Shown here one piece after another: positions 38,560 to 50,264 of a stretch of DNA of 64,000 bases. Each line of letters starts with the position of its first letter. The first letter of the stretch is position 1. The stretch is taken from assembly GCA_947044405.1 (NCBI GenBank), contig CAMRHE010000333.1, positions 2,046,001-2,110,000 on the forward strand, written 5' to 3'. Made by a program: the position numbers and the translations under genes. Below the pieces are notes generated by a model. That model was not told the DNA's origin, searched no databases, and saw only the letters and a program-made list of their open reading frames with translations. This DNA comes from Leptodactylus fallax. Its lineage: Eukaryota; Chordata; Amphibia; Anura; Leptodactylidae.

Positions 38560-39350
38560 CAGAAATAGGTCTTCAATAGAAAAAATATAATCACGGCACT
38601 CTCTGACGGGTAGGTATTTGGTGCTCTAGAAGGGTTTCACCCCACACTTCAGCAAAAATAGTAATCCAGGCACTCAACAAGTTAGAAATATGCTGTGTTT
38701 ATTCAGTGAATATGCAATCCATGAAAAAAAGATGATAAATGTTTTCAGTCATGCAAGACCTTCATCAGATTTCTAAAACAGAGTTATATAGTGATAATAA
38801 ATTAGCCAATAAATAAAAGTCAGCTAAATTCAAATAGTATGACAAAAAGTTGGAAAGAAAAGAGAAAAGTAAAGAGAAAAGCACTGATAAATAAAGAAAC
38901 CATGTGTTGATATATAGAATGGTCAGCAGATGGCGATATAATAACAATTCTATATTGTAGGTGAAAACTTTATTAACGTTCAGAACCGCATCTCAGTTAT
39001 GCATGAAAGTAGTATTGGTACAAAGGAAATCCCATTGTTAAGGCCTTTGGGCTTAACACACTCAAATCTAAATATCCACTCTGCTTCTTTTTTCAGTATA
39101 ACCCGATCCCAGTCTCCTCCTCGCCACGATTTGTGGACTACATCAATCCTCTGGAACCTCAATGACGAAGGGTCACCTCCATGTTTATTCCAAAAATGTA
39201 CACTAAGCGGGCGATCCTCCCTACAATTTGGTGTACACTTGAAAAAGGAGCAACTTTAGGCTCTGAAACATCTCGTGTGTCCTGGTACCAATAAAGACTT
39301 CTTCTGAAGACATCTGAGCACGGTTTCTTTCCCACATTTCTACCTACCAA
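38560..39350 (-). mobile_element. Penelope-like element 3' part
   Basis: The minus strand encodes a GIY-YIG nuclease end, then a 3' region containing TGATGAAGG and GAATAAACACAGC, similar to the tails of vertebrate Penelope-like elements. Near 39260-39310 the plus strand reads TCCTGGTACCAATAAAGAC, which looks like a second Penelope-type end in opposite orientation. 5' truncation is normal for this class. Confidence 0.65.
38980..39252 (-). pseudogene. Penelope GIY-YIG endonuclease C-terminal remnant
   Basis: An open minus-strand frame upstream of the stop at 38980 reads LSVHFWNKHGGDPSSLRF, RIDVVHKSWRGGDWDR and ILKKEAEWIFRF followed by KPKGLNNGISF. The order VHF, RGGD, LxKxExxWI and PxGLN is the C-terminal part of the GIY-YIG nuclease that Penelope-like elements use for target cutting. 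The GIY-YIG motif itself and the reverse transcriptase are missing. Confidence 0.75.
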
Positions 39351-40366
39351 GGAATTGGATATGTTTGTGGAATTGGTCCTTATTGTCTACATTGATACAT
39401 ATGTCCATGTGATGGTGTTCCAGCTGCTACCCTCCAGATGATGTCTAGATTTATGTTTCTGCACTTCAGGGAGTTGTGACCAAATCACAACCCCATAAGG
39501 TGAGCTATACTCTTACTACACCTTTAATCCGATCAGTTGACGGTATTACACTATTGGTTGCGGGTGCTGTCTTTTTTATTTCTGCTAGCATATAACTCCA
39601 TATTTAGTCTTATTCAGTTCTGCTACATATGCATTTCAAAGGACTCAAAATGGACCATACCGTTTTTTATTAAGAGACAGACTATGACACCGATAAAATA
39701 AAAATGTGTGACCAAAATTTTAAATGTGTATGTAAATTAGAAAAGTGTATGATATCCTATTCTCTACACAAATAAATGAAGTCATGAAACCCAAAATACC
39801 TCTTTAAGGTTCTTCATCATTGAACAAGTTCTGCCAAGATGAAGTGACAATCACATCAAAAGGCTGCAAGTAATTATTGGATCTGTACATTATTGGATCT
39901 GTACATTACAAACACTGTCTCCAAAAGGACTGAATCATGAATATGATGCATTAATTTATTATGCTTTGTTACAGATATAATATAGTTACTTTTACTTTTA
40001 GGCACATTGAACAGTACAACTGAAATTCAAGAAGTATGCACTGGGTGTCTTTTCCACTCAAGAGCTGGTGTAAAAGGTATGGATTTGTATTCTTGAAAAA
40101 CAGGACCAGGTGTGGGTTATCTGTTATATGGTAGAGATGTATTGCATCTGAGTGGGAAGGGTGAACCTGTGTTGAGGGTGAAAATGGTACTTAAAAGGTT
40201 GGAAGAGTGTTTAAGATAGGGACTGGGGGAGGGTACCAAGGCTAAGTAATGTAACTGGGGATGGGAGAAGGGGTTTGAACAGTTAGTGGGAACGGAGGAG
40301 TAGGGATGATGAAAAACACATAAAATTCATGTAGCCAATGCCTAAAAAACCTCACTAACAAGATGG
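39351..40366. other. Anonymous sequence, no gene recognised
   Basis: AT-rich, with only short open frames. One 18-bp piece, TTATTGGATCTGTACATT, is directly repeated near 39876-39905. Confidence 0.5.
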
Positions 40367-40708
40367 ACTATGGGTATGTTCACACGGCGGAAAATGAAGA
40401 GGAATTCCTCTTCATTTTCCGTCGCCGGCATTTTTGCAGCTTTCCATCGCGGCATCCCACTGCTGATTAGGCCCGGATGAATGGGCCTAATCAGGAGGGA
40501 GTCTCGAGCCAAGGACTCCGCGACTGAATCAGCCACGGAATCCGCAGCAAGATCAAGCAGGATGCTTCTTTTTTCCGCGTCCTGCTGCGATCTCTAGCTC
40601 CCATTGAAAACAATGGGAGCCAGATTCCTGGAAGAATCTGCTCCGGATTCAGGGGCGGAATCTGCCCCCAAATCCATGGCAAATTCCTCAGTGTGGACTC
40701 ACCCTATC
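40367..40708. mobile_element. MITE-like repeat with imperfect terminal inverted repeats
   Basis: The left end TATGGGTATGTTCACAC is matched in inverse at the right end (GTGTGGACTCACCCTAT). The interior has near-palindromic GAGGAATTCCTC and repeated GAATC/CCGC words. GGGTTCACAC-type termini are common on short frog repeats. No transposase is present. Confidence 0.6.
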
Positions 40709-41267
40709 ACATCTGTGCTGCCCACCCTGCTTGACTTCCTGTTCCTGACTTTGCACAGAGAGACTACTCTCTTGCCCAACACTTGGAGATAAGCATTGTC
40801 ATATCTTGGCCCTAGGCCAGCTGTCATCAACACTGAGACCATTCCAAAAGATAGCAACTTGGTGGTCTCCTCACAGCAAAGTCCAAATGCCTGTATTGGG
40901 TAAAAGTGTGAATACCAGGGAGACTACTTAAACAATTCCCTTAGGAGTGAACCAAAGTGAAACCATTTTAGCAAAAATGGGTCCTAAACCCGGTGATTAT
41001 TATAGCACGAGATGTACTCCCATCTTGAATTCAATTTTAATACTGAATGCAAGTTTTATGTCACACACACCTGCAGTAGAAGTCCAGTAAATATAGTACA
41101 AATCTTGCCATGGTTATCTTCTATTTTTCATATTGATTGTATGTATTGTATTCTATTGTATTGTATTGAATGTATCGAAAGGTAAGGTGAATGTGGTTTT
41201 AAGTCTAGATATATAAGTATCACTTTCATCTCTGGATAAAAAAAATAACATTCATACTTTAAATAAT
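40709..41267. other. Anonymous sequence downstream of the cytokine-like gene
   Basis: No gene recognised. It contains a TATTG/TATTGTATTGA simple stretch near 41145-41175. Confidence 0.5.
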
Positions 41268-41273
41268 TTTATT
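41268..41273 (-). terminator. Candidate polyadenylation signal of the cytokine-like gene
   Basis: Minus-strand AATAAA, the only exact hexamer I found within about 1 kb below the stop codon. It predicts a 3' UTR of about 1 kb. Confidence 0.5.
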
Positions 41274-41315
41274 TCATGTTGTAAAATATATTTAAAATTT
41301 TAATTGCCAACTTTC

Positions 41316-41327
41316 AATAAATAAATA
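41316..41327 (-). promoter_or_regulatory. AU-rich mRNA instability element (distal)
   Basis: Minus-strand TATTTATTTATT contains the UUAUUUAUU nonamer that destabilises many cytokine mRNAs. Confidence 0.55.
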
Positions 41328-42060
41328 CAACTTAAATATAATCTAATAAATTTCATTTGGAAGTGACTTAGACACATAACCAGCAGATAACACACACACA
41401 TATCTTTGGTGTTCTGATATCATTATATAATATACAGCTATTGTATTTAGAGATGGATGGTGGGTAAGTGACTAAAGTACCATTCTGCTTTCCACTGATA
41501 TAGCATTCTTGGATTACAGCATTAACCAGTATTATTGACTCCTTTACTGGGTATAGGAGACGAATGAAAAATAAATTGAGATATTTCTCTATTAGCATGA
41601 ACTTCAGCCAATTGTAAGGCCCAAGGATTTCCACAGTCTGGCAGTTAAGACCCCAGGAAAAAATAAATTGTGAAGCTGTGCACTAGAATAAAGTATATGG
41701 GCAGCCACTGCAGGGGAAATATGAGATTACATGGATACATTCAAATACTTAAAAGGCCTTGTGAAATATGGCTGCAATACATGGCCTCCAGGCTCAGAGA
41801 GGATCCTGAGCCTAGGTACATTGTATGACATCCATATGCCCTTTGAACATTTGGACAAATCCTTTGGACAAATCCCTTGAAGATCAACCTCACTAGGGTT
41901 AACATAATGATGGGTTGGGTCAAATAACAAACTGAGCTCTGCAATATCTGTAAGTTAGTGATTGATTATATTATTCCTCAGAATCACCAAGTCTATAAAT
42001 GTTTTGCCACTTACTGGTTTACCAGTTCCAGAGATTACTTATATAATAATAGCAAGTCCT

Positions 42061-42076
42061 AATAAATAAAATAAAT
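42061..42076 (-). promoter_or_regulatory. AU-rich mRNA instability element (proximal)
   Basis: Minus-strand ATTTATTTTATTTATT, about 200 bp after the stop codon, contains a second UUAUUUAUU nonamer. Confidence 0.55.
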
Positions 42077-42268
42077 TAAAATTTTCCTGTTACTTCATTT
42101 TACCATGTGTAGTGATGTTTGTAAAGTCCACAAATAAAAATGAAGAAAAGCCCAAATTCTTGATGCAACTGACGGACTTTAAGGTCAAGATATTATTCAG
42201 CAATGACTTCTACTGAAATTTCCTTCCTTGAAGGATTTACATTTAACTTGTCATGTGTTGCTTTGTAA

Positions 42269-45200
42269 TCATTTGCACTTTCTACCAAGTTTTAATAAAA
42301 ATATCTTCAGTTTTTGAAAAAATTGCTCAGGATTAGTTTCTTCAATGTCCAATTTTCCCTGAAACTAGAAAAACAGATTTGTCATGTATGTAATTGTGTA
42401 ATATATCTGTAAGTGTTATTTGCATTCATTATCAAATTTACACATTTCATTAAAAAAGGAGAAGAAGGAAAGTAGACGAGGGTTCATAATTTTGCTACTC
42501 TATTAATGTACATTATAACTAAGCTGCAGAACTGCTAAGGCTGGGTTCACATCTGCGCTCGTTACCCGTTTGGGGATTCCGTCCCCCATTCCACTTGAAA
42601 AATGTGGACTTTTCTCTCTGCATTTTTCAGGTGGAAACTGGGCGGAACCCATTATAGTCCATGGGTTCCATAGTTCTCAGTGGGTAACTGCTTTTTAAGC
42701 AGATTGGGTTTCCGTTTTTCAGGTCCCAAGCGGACCCAAAGAACGGAAACCCGACCGCAGGTGTGACCCTAGCATAAGTTAATATTTTATTTTTATTTCA
42801 ATCCATTGTACATTCAAAGGATATTTCCACCTTTGTGTCCATTTTTTTAGTCAAATTAGTAAGAAGTACTGTATAGGACAAAAGAAAGACCAGAAATGAC
42901 CAGTGACAGACTGAGATTCCTTGGGCCTGCTGGATAAAATTATTATGGGGTCCACTCTCCAGCAACCCCTAGGAAATAGATCATAGTAATTTACATGTCT
43001 CCATTGATGTCTTTAAAATTAATAGGTGCACATGTCAGGGCTGTGGAGTCGGAGTCGGAGTCGTGGAGTCGGAGTCAGTGCCTATTTTGGTGGAGTCGGA
43101 GTCGGTATAAAATGGACCGACTCCCAAAATATATAATAAATTGGTACAGTTAGTAGTACAATGCAGTATGTGCTGAATATATTTTCATAAGAATTTGGGA
43201 AAATGATGAAATGTTGAAAATGATGAAATGTCCTGTAAAGGTCTGTTCTATTCCTCATATAATGATGGGACTGAGTTCTGAGTGAACCTATAAGGTTTAG
43301 CAGTGCCAGGGCTGTGGAGTCGGAGTCGTGGAGTCGGAGTCGGAGTCGGTGCCTATTTTGGTGGAGTCGGAGTTGGAGTCGGAGTCAGGGGAAATTGAGG
43401 AGTCGGAGTCGGAGTCGGGGCTTTGGCGTACCGACTCCACAGCCCTGGCACATGTAGTCTGTGATATAAAGCGTAACTAAAATTAATGACAACTTTTGAT
43501 TTCTGGCCGTATTTGCATCAGTAATACATTTTGTAATATACTTTATTAACAAATTTTGGATCCTTTCTGTGAAACTGTGCATTTTTTCGCTCTTCCCCTT
43601 GCTTCTGTATTGAGAGCTTTTCCTGCCTCTCATTGAATGTTACTGTGTACGAGAGTACGGGGCTGTGCAATATGTAGAGAATGAGGGTAGGGGAGAGTCA
43701 CTTCAAACAGTTATATCTCGGGCACTGTAAATCGTACAAACTGGCTTTTTGTGTCATATGAAAGTGGAGATTCTAGTGCTATCTAAATTATTTCCAGATA
43801 TATGACTGGCTGAAAACACAGTTGGGATTGGGATTTTTTATATCATATATATTATACAGCTGCATATAAATATCATAATCCCAACTGTGTTTTCAACCAG
43901 TGATATCTCTGGAAATAATTTAGATAGCACTGCAGCCTAATCCTAGTTGAAAACACACTTGGGATTAGGATATATATTAGGAATTCCAATTCTGACTGTG
44001 TTTTCAGTGAAATAATTTAGATAGCACTTGCACCTAATGTAACATGAAAGAAGAGAATCTCCACTTTCATATGACACAAAAAGCCAGTTTGTATGATTTA
44101 CAATGCCCGAGATATTACTGTTTGAAGTGACCCTCCCCTACTCTCATTCTCTACATATTACACAGCCCCGTACTCTCGTACACAGTAACATTCAGTGAGA
44201 GGCAGGAACAGCTCTCAATACAGAAGTAAGGGAAGAGCGAAAAAATGTAGGATTTCACAGAACTGATCCAAAATTTGTTTACAAAGTATATTACAAAAAG
44301 TATTAATGACACAAATAGTGACAGAAAATCAAAAGTTGTCCGAAAGTTTACTTACGCTTTAAACGAACATCACATGTCGACTGAAAGTGGATGTGTGAAT
44401 AAGACCAGACGAATGCTTGACAAAAAATTGCTTCTATCAGCCTCACATGTGATATAAAGAACCTGACAATCAACTCACCTCATGCTCTTTAGAGAAAGCT
44501 AGGATTTTTTGTACTTTATGTAGGCCAGGTATATTTTCCTTCAGTTTGTCTAGTTCATCATGATATAACTTTAGACATTTCAAACTCTAAAAAAGAAGAT
44601 AAAGGACATTTCACTCTGTAGAAAATGTAAAATATTTTTACTGATGTAGCATCACACAGAACTCTGCAGCAAGAAAAGGTGGTGTGGCTTAACATAAAAT
44701 AAGATAAGGTAAACTAATAGGTAGTATGATCTTAGACTAGACAGTATAGATAGCCCAGATTTATCATCAAGGCATTAGACTCTGTGATAAATCTGGCACA
44801 GTTTAAGGCCAGGGTCCCACATTACAAAAATGCAGCATATTACATTACCTGTAAAGTGGATGGGATTCTGGCAAATCCTATCCACACATTGCAGAAAAAA
44901 ATCTGCAGCGAAAATGTTGGGATTTTGCAAATCACAGCATGTCAATTATATCTATGGAAACACTGGCATTTTCTGTATAGTTCTAATAGAAGCAGAAAGA
45001 GTTTTCCTCTGTGGACTTTCTATGAAAAATGCTTCAGAAAAAAACGCAATGCATTTCCACTGCAATCTTTTTCACAGCCTTTTTTTTGGAGCGATTCGCT
45101 GCGTGGGGCCTTAGCCTAAAACTAAGTCTAGGTTCCCATCGCTTAAAACATACAGTATTAGAAAATCTGCCTTGGAGACTGTGTTGCATCCCCTTCATCA

Positions 45201-46372
45201 TGAGCTTTATCTTCTGAACTGCCACTGATAATATTTTTAATGCTTGTACTGCCATGTAAATGACCTATAGTCATTTGACCTATGTTAACATACAGTATTA
45301 AAACATACCTAAACTTTCAGACAACTTGATTTTCTGGCAGAATTTGTGTCATTTATAAATGTTGTAATATACTTTATTCATGAGTTTTGGCTCCTTTTTG
45401 TGGAATCTTGCATGTCTTAATTATTTCCTCTTTTTATTGTCAGCTGAAAGATATACACCACTTCTCACTAGAGGGTGTACAGGTTCTTGTGTAATGCAGG
45501 GAATCTGAGGCCGCAGCTTCCCTGCATTACACAAAGTCATACATTCTTTCTCCAGTGAGATGCATGGAGGAGAGAAAGAAGGAAAAAATACAGAAGGGAC
45601 AAAAAGTAGATCTCAGCACAGGATGCTGCCCGAAGATCAAAACTTGTTCTAAACTTTAGGTCCCCTTAACATAAAATGTCATTCTAATAGTAATGCACAG
45701 AATGCTCATGCTGGTATAGTAGAAATGCTATGCGTATATGGTTTGCTATTTGTTACAGTGGCTATTTGACATGCAAACTTTGATGACTTACAACAGTCCT
45801 GCTTATTAGCTGTGTGCCAAGAGGCAACAGAGAGGTAAAAGTATGGAAACCTCCAACGTGTGGGAATGTGGGTAAGAAAGTCAGAAACCGGCAAAGTGAA
45901 GTAGGTGTGTGGAGTTACATGTGGAATTACATGTAATATACTTTATTCATGAGTTTTGGCTCCTTTTTGGTGCACCTCTCAGCTCCAAACTAAACTTTAT
46001 ATAGTAAAATAGTTTTACTTACAGTGCAAGAGGCATCTGCTGGACTTTGAAGTGCCATTTCCTAAGCAAAAACATAAAAAAAAACATTAAAAACATTAAT
46101 TTATATCTTAAAGAGCAAGAGTGTCATATAAATGATCTTTCAGCAAATAACTGGTAAGATAACAAATGTAGTACAACTATTAAACTAAGTTTAACATTAA
46201 AAACAATATAAAACATAGTAAAATAATTTTTTACCTTCACTTTAGCATTTGAAATATTTTGTGCTGACAAGAAATCGGATCCATCTGCGACAAGTAGACA
46301 TGAAACAGGTCGACTGTAGGCTCCACAAGCACATAGTGCAAGCGCAATGAGACAAAGTAAGTTATTCATCAT
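42269..46372 (-). CDS. Candidate secreted short-chain four-helix cytokine, 4 exons
   Basis: Exons: 46372-46235, 46061-46023 (39 bp), 44586-44479 (108 bp) and 42364-42269. All introns are GT-AG (GTAAAA, GTAAGT, GTGAGT donors) and phase 0. Exon 1 gives a signal peptide (LLCLIALALCACGAYS) and a mature start RPVSC with one N-glycosylation site (NIS). Exon 2 reads EMALQSPADASCT. Exon 3 starts SLKCLKLYHDELDKLKENI. Exon 4 has an amphipathic helix NPEQFFQKLKIFLLKL and ends GRKCK, then TGA. One Cys per exon; a first-to-last pair would resemble the IL-4 Cys3-Cys127 bond. Four phase-0 exons, a tiny exon 2, a short intron 1 (173 bp) and long introns 2 and 3 (1436 and 2114 bp) fit the IL-2/IL-4/IL-5/GM-CSF class. 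The tiny exon 2 favours the IL-4/IL-5/GM-CSF side. Which member is unresolved. An in-frame ATG at 46459 could extend the N-terminus but would bury the signal peptide. Confidence 0.7.
42538..42776. mobile_element. MITE in intron 3
   Basis: Ends CTAAGGCTGGGTTCACATCT and the inverted CACACCTGCGG...GTGACCCTAGCAT match imperfectly. Interior is a clear inverted arrangement of TTTCCGTT/GAACGGAAAC words. No coding capacity. Confidence 0.65.
43036..43447. mobile_element. hAT-type MITE in intron 3, GGAGTC-rich
   Basis: Starts CAGGGCTGTGGAGTCGGAG and ends with the inverted GACTCCACAGCCCTG. The 8-bp duplication GCACATGT lies on both sides (43028-43035 and 43448-43455), a hAT signature. The body contains many GGAGTC(G) repeats, and a second internal start (CAGGGCTGTGGAGTCGG at about 43309) suggests one copy inserted into or fused with another. 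Confidence 0.9.
43460..44455. mobile_element. Large foldback (inverted-repeat) element in intron 3
   Basis: About 400-bp arms in opposite orientation. Left-arm words (GTACGAGAGTACGGGGCTGTG near 43650, GTCATATGAAAGTGGAGATT near 43762, ATCTAAATTATTTCCAGA near 43780) reappear inverted near 44165, 44057 and 43910. Arms end around TAAAGCGTAACT (43470) and the inverted TTACGCTTTAA (44350). Transcribed, it would form a very long hairpin. Confidence 0.8.
44803..45120. mobile_element. MITE in intron 2
   Basis: The left end TTAAGGCCAGGGTCCCAC and the right end GCGTGGGGCCTTAGCC form an imperfect inverted repeat. Open frames inside are chance. Confidence 0.55.
45300..45665. mobile_element. Relative of the intron-3 foldback, in intron 2
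   Basis: Shares CTTTATTCATGAGTTTTGG-type sequence and the start AACTTTCAGACAACTTGATT with the foldback at 43460-44455 (inverse of its right end). The centre holds its own inverted pair (TGTAATGCAGGGAA and TTCCCTGCATTACA near 45490-45535). A further fragment lies at about 45925-45965. Confidence 0.65.
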
Positions 46373-46420
46373 TAGCAGTTTTGTTGCTTTTTGTGACTTT
46401 CCGGCATTGTTCTTAGTCAT

Positions 46421-46426
46421 TTTATA
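46421..46426 (-). promoter_or_regulatory. Candidate TATA box of the cytokine-like gene
   Basis: Minus-strand CATATAAAATG places TATAAA about 50 bp upstream of the preferred start codon, so transcription would begin near 46395 and skip the upstream ATG at 46459. A second TATAAAG at 46529-46535 would instead include that ATG. GGAAA words (NFAT-like cores) occur nearby on the plus strand (near 46440 and 46493). Confidence 0.4.
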
Positions 46427-47012
46427 TGTTTTTTCTTGAGGAAATGCCATAAATGGCATCTAAGATAAAGCGTAAATATGTCTTCGCTACTTGGAAATTG
46501 GTGTTTTCTAATACATGACACAGTATTTCTTTATAAATTTTTAATCTTTGAAAATTGCACTGATAATAATGGAATTTAGGAAGGAGGAAAACCACAAATG
46601 CTTATCCACGCGTGATAATTCTTAGATCATTTAGATAACGGATAGAAGTTGTCTGCAATTTATTATGCAGCACTTTCATAGATTAGTATCTTCAAAAAAT
46701 TTGTGACGTCTACCCTGAATAAGGGAATCAAACTGATCTGCCCAGACTGCAGTGCCCTGAATGCAAAGCTTTAACATAGTTTATATATACTGTGTTCCAA
46801 ATTATTATGCAAATTATATTTTTGTCTGATTTTCTTAAATGGTCGATGCAAATGACAGTCAGTATAACGTTTACATCTTCAACCGTTAAAGTTTAAATCA
46901 CATTTTATATCTCACAAACCTCCCAATGATAACATTTTTTTTTCACACATTAAAAAATTTAAATCCACTGTTCCAAATTATTATGCGCAACAGAGTTTCT
47001 AAAGATGTTATA

Positions 47013-48651
<1,639 letters not shown>

Positions 48652-48796
48652 TAGATTGTAAAGAAGTGAAAATGGTCATTTGTTGAATTTGTAGCATTAA
48701 GAGGTCACATTTACTGAAATCAAAAGCTATTTCAATCAAAAAATCATAACAGGCCATGTTACATGTTAATATAGAACCCCTTTTATGGCATCACCT

Positions 48797-49740
48797 TCAC
48801 AATTCTTGCATCCATTGAACTTGTGAGTTTTTGGATAGTTTCTGCTTGAATTTTTTGCAAGATGTCAGAATAGCCTCCCAAAGCTGTTTTGATGTGAACT
48901 TCCTCCCACCCTCATAGATCTTTTGCTTGAGGATACTCCAAAGGTTCTCAATAGAGTTGAGGTCAGGGGAGGATGGTGGCAACACAGTGAGTTTTTCTCC
49001 TTTTATGCCCATAGCAGCCAATGACTCAGAGGTATTCTTTGCTGCATGAGATGGAGCATTATCACAAACGTAGACTATTTTACTATAGAAGGCATGGTTC
49101 TTCTTTTTGTACCCTGGATAAAAGTGGTCAGTCAGAAACTCTATATACTTTGCAGTTATTTTCACACTTTCAGGGACCCTAACGTGGACTACCAGCTCTC
49201 TCCCGATGACTCCAGCCCAAAATATGACTCCTCCATGGTGATGTTGCAGCCTTGTTGGAACATAGTGGCCATTCACCAACCAACCATCCACTACTGCACC
49301 CATCTGGGCCATCCAGGGTTGCATGGCACTCATCAGTAAACAAAACTGTTTCAAAATTAGTCTTCATGTATGTCATAACCATTTCTGCTTGTGAGCACTG
49401 TTTAGGGGTGGCCGAATAGTAGGTTTATGCACAACTGCAGCCTCTTAAGGATCCTACACCTTAAGGTTCGTGGGTCTCCAGAGGCTCCAGGAGCCTCTAA
49501 TACCTGTCTGCTGCTGTGTAATGGTATTTTAGTAGCTGCTCTCTTAATCCAATTAATTTATCTGGCAGAAACTTTCCTCATTGTGCCTTTATCTGCAATG
49601 CAACTTCTGGTGTCAGCGCCAAGGAGGCTTTTAAAAGTTTATTATATTATGCGGAAATATCCTGCCACAAAGACAAAAACAAAACAACTGTTGGTACCCC
49701 TACCAGATGTGCAGCATCAAGCCAGGAGCCCCCAAAAAGC
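48797..49740 (-). pseudogene. DD37E transposase, N-terminal half decayed
   Basis: The catalytic half is open (49354-48797; frame-shifted just upstream). First Asp in VLFTDECHATLDGPDG, second in VCDNAPSHAAKN, Glu in SPDLNSIENLW with 37 residues between second Asp and Glu, hence DD37E, not the DD34E of Tc1 or DD34D of mariner. The N-terminal helix-turn-helix region (49400-49740) is full of stops. Confidence 0.8.
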
Positions 49741-49760
49741 ACCAGCATAAGTGAGAGACA

Positions 49761-50264
49761 GAATGGAATATTTTATGGAGTTTGGCTTGGGTTCTATACC
49801 ATTAGATGAAGATTTTTTGATTTAGTTCCTGCAATTCCACAATAATTTGTGAGATTTGACCCAGAGCTTCCCTGAGAGTGTCTTGCCCTACATCCAGCTG
49901 TTTGCATGCTTGGGTTTAGAGTCCCCCATCTCACCATCCTGCAGCAGGCTGTAATGTAAAGAGATAGCATGGGTGGGTTCAGAAAAGAGAGCTCTTCAAA
50001 GACAGTATGATCCATAGTTAGTATGGTCTAGGGTGCCAGAGAATGAAAGAAGCTACTATAACATCCTTGTCCATTTTGACTTCTGTGCCATCCTCCAGCC
50101 GCATGGTACGGTGCAGGAGGCGTGTCCACTTATGATCCCCTTCTCCTGGACCTCCTGTTGTATTCTGTTTTAGCACAGCTGAGAGTTTGATTCAGTGTAT
50201 CAATCCAACCAGTACTCTGCATTCCCTGTGGTTCGCAAAAAATTAGTAGCTCTATGATTGACAT
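49761..50264. other. Anonymous sequence, no gene recognised
   Basis: No coding or terminal-repeat signal apart from the possible right end of the DD37E element near 49838 and the ATTGACAT target copy at 50257-50264. Confidence 0.45.

Noticed and set aside
44784..45255. ORFs of 60-111 codons in intron 2 of the cytokine-like gene
   Set aside because: They overlap a MITE with inverted ends and have no splice-compatible link to the exons.
46373..46459. Upstream ATG at 46459 as the cytokine-like start
   Set aside because: It adds 29 mostly polar residues before the hydrophobic signal and lies upstream of the better placed TATA box; kept only as an alternative.
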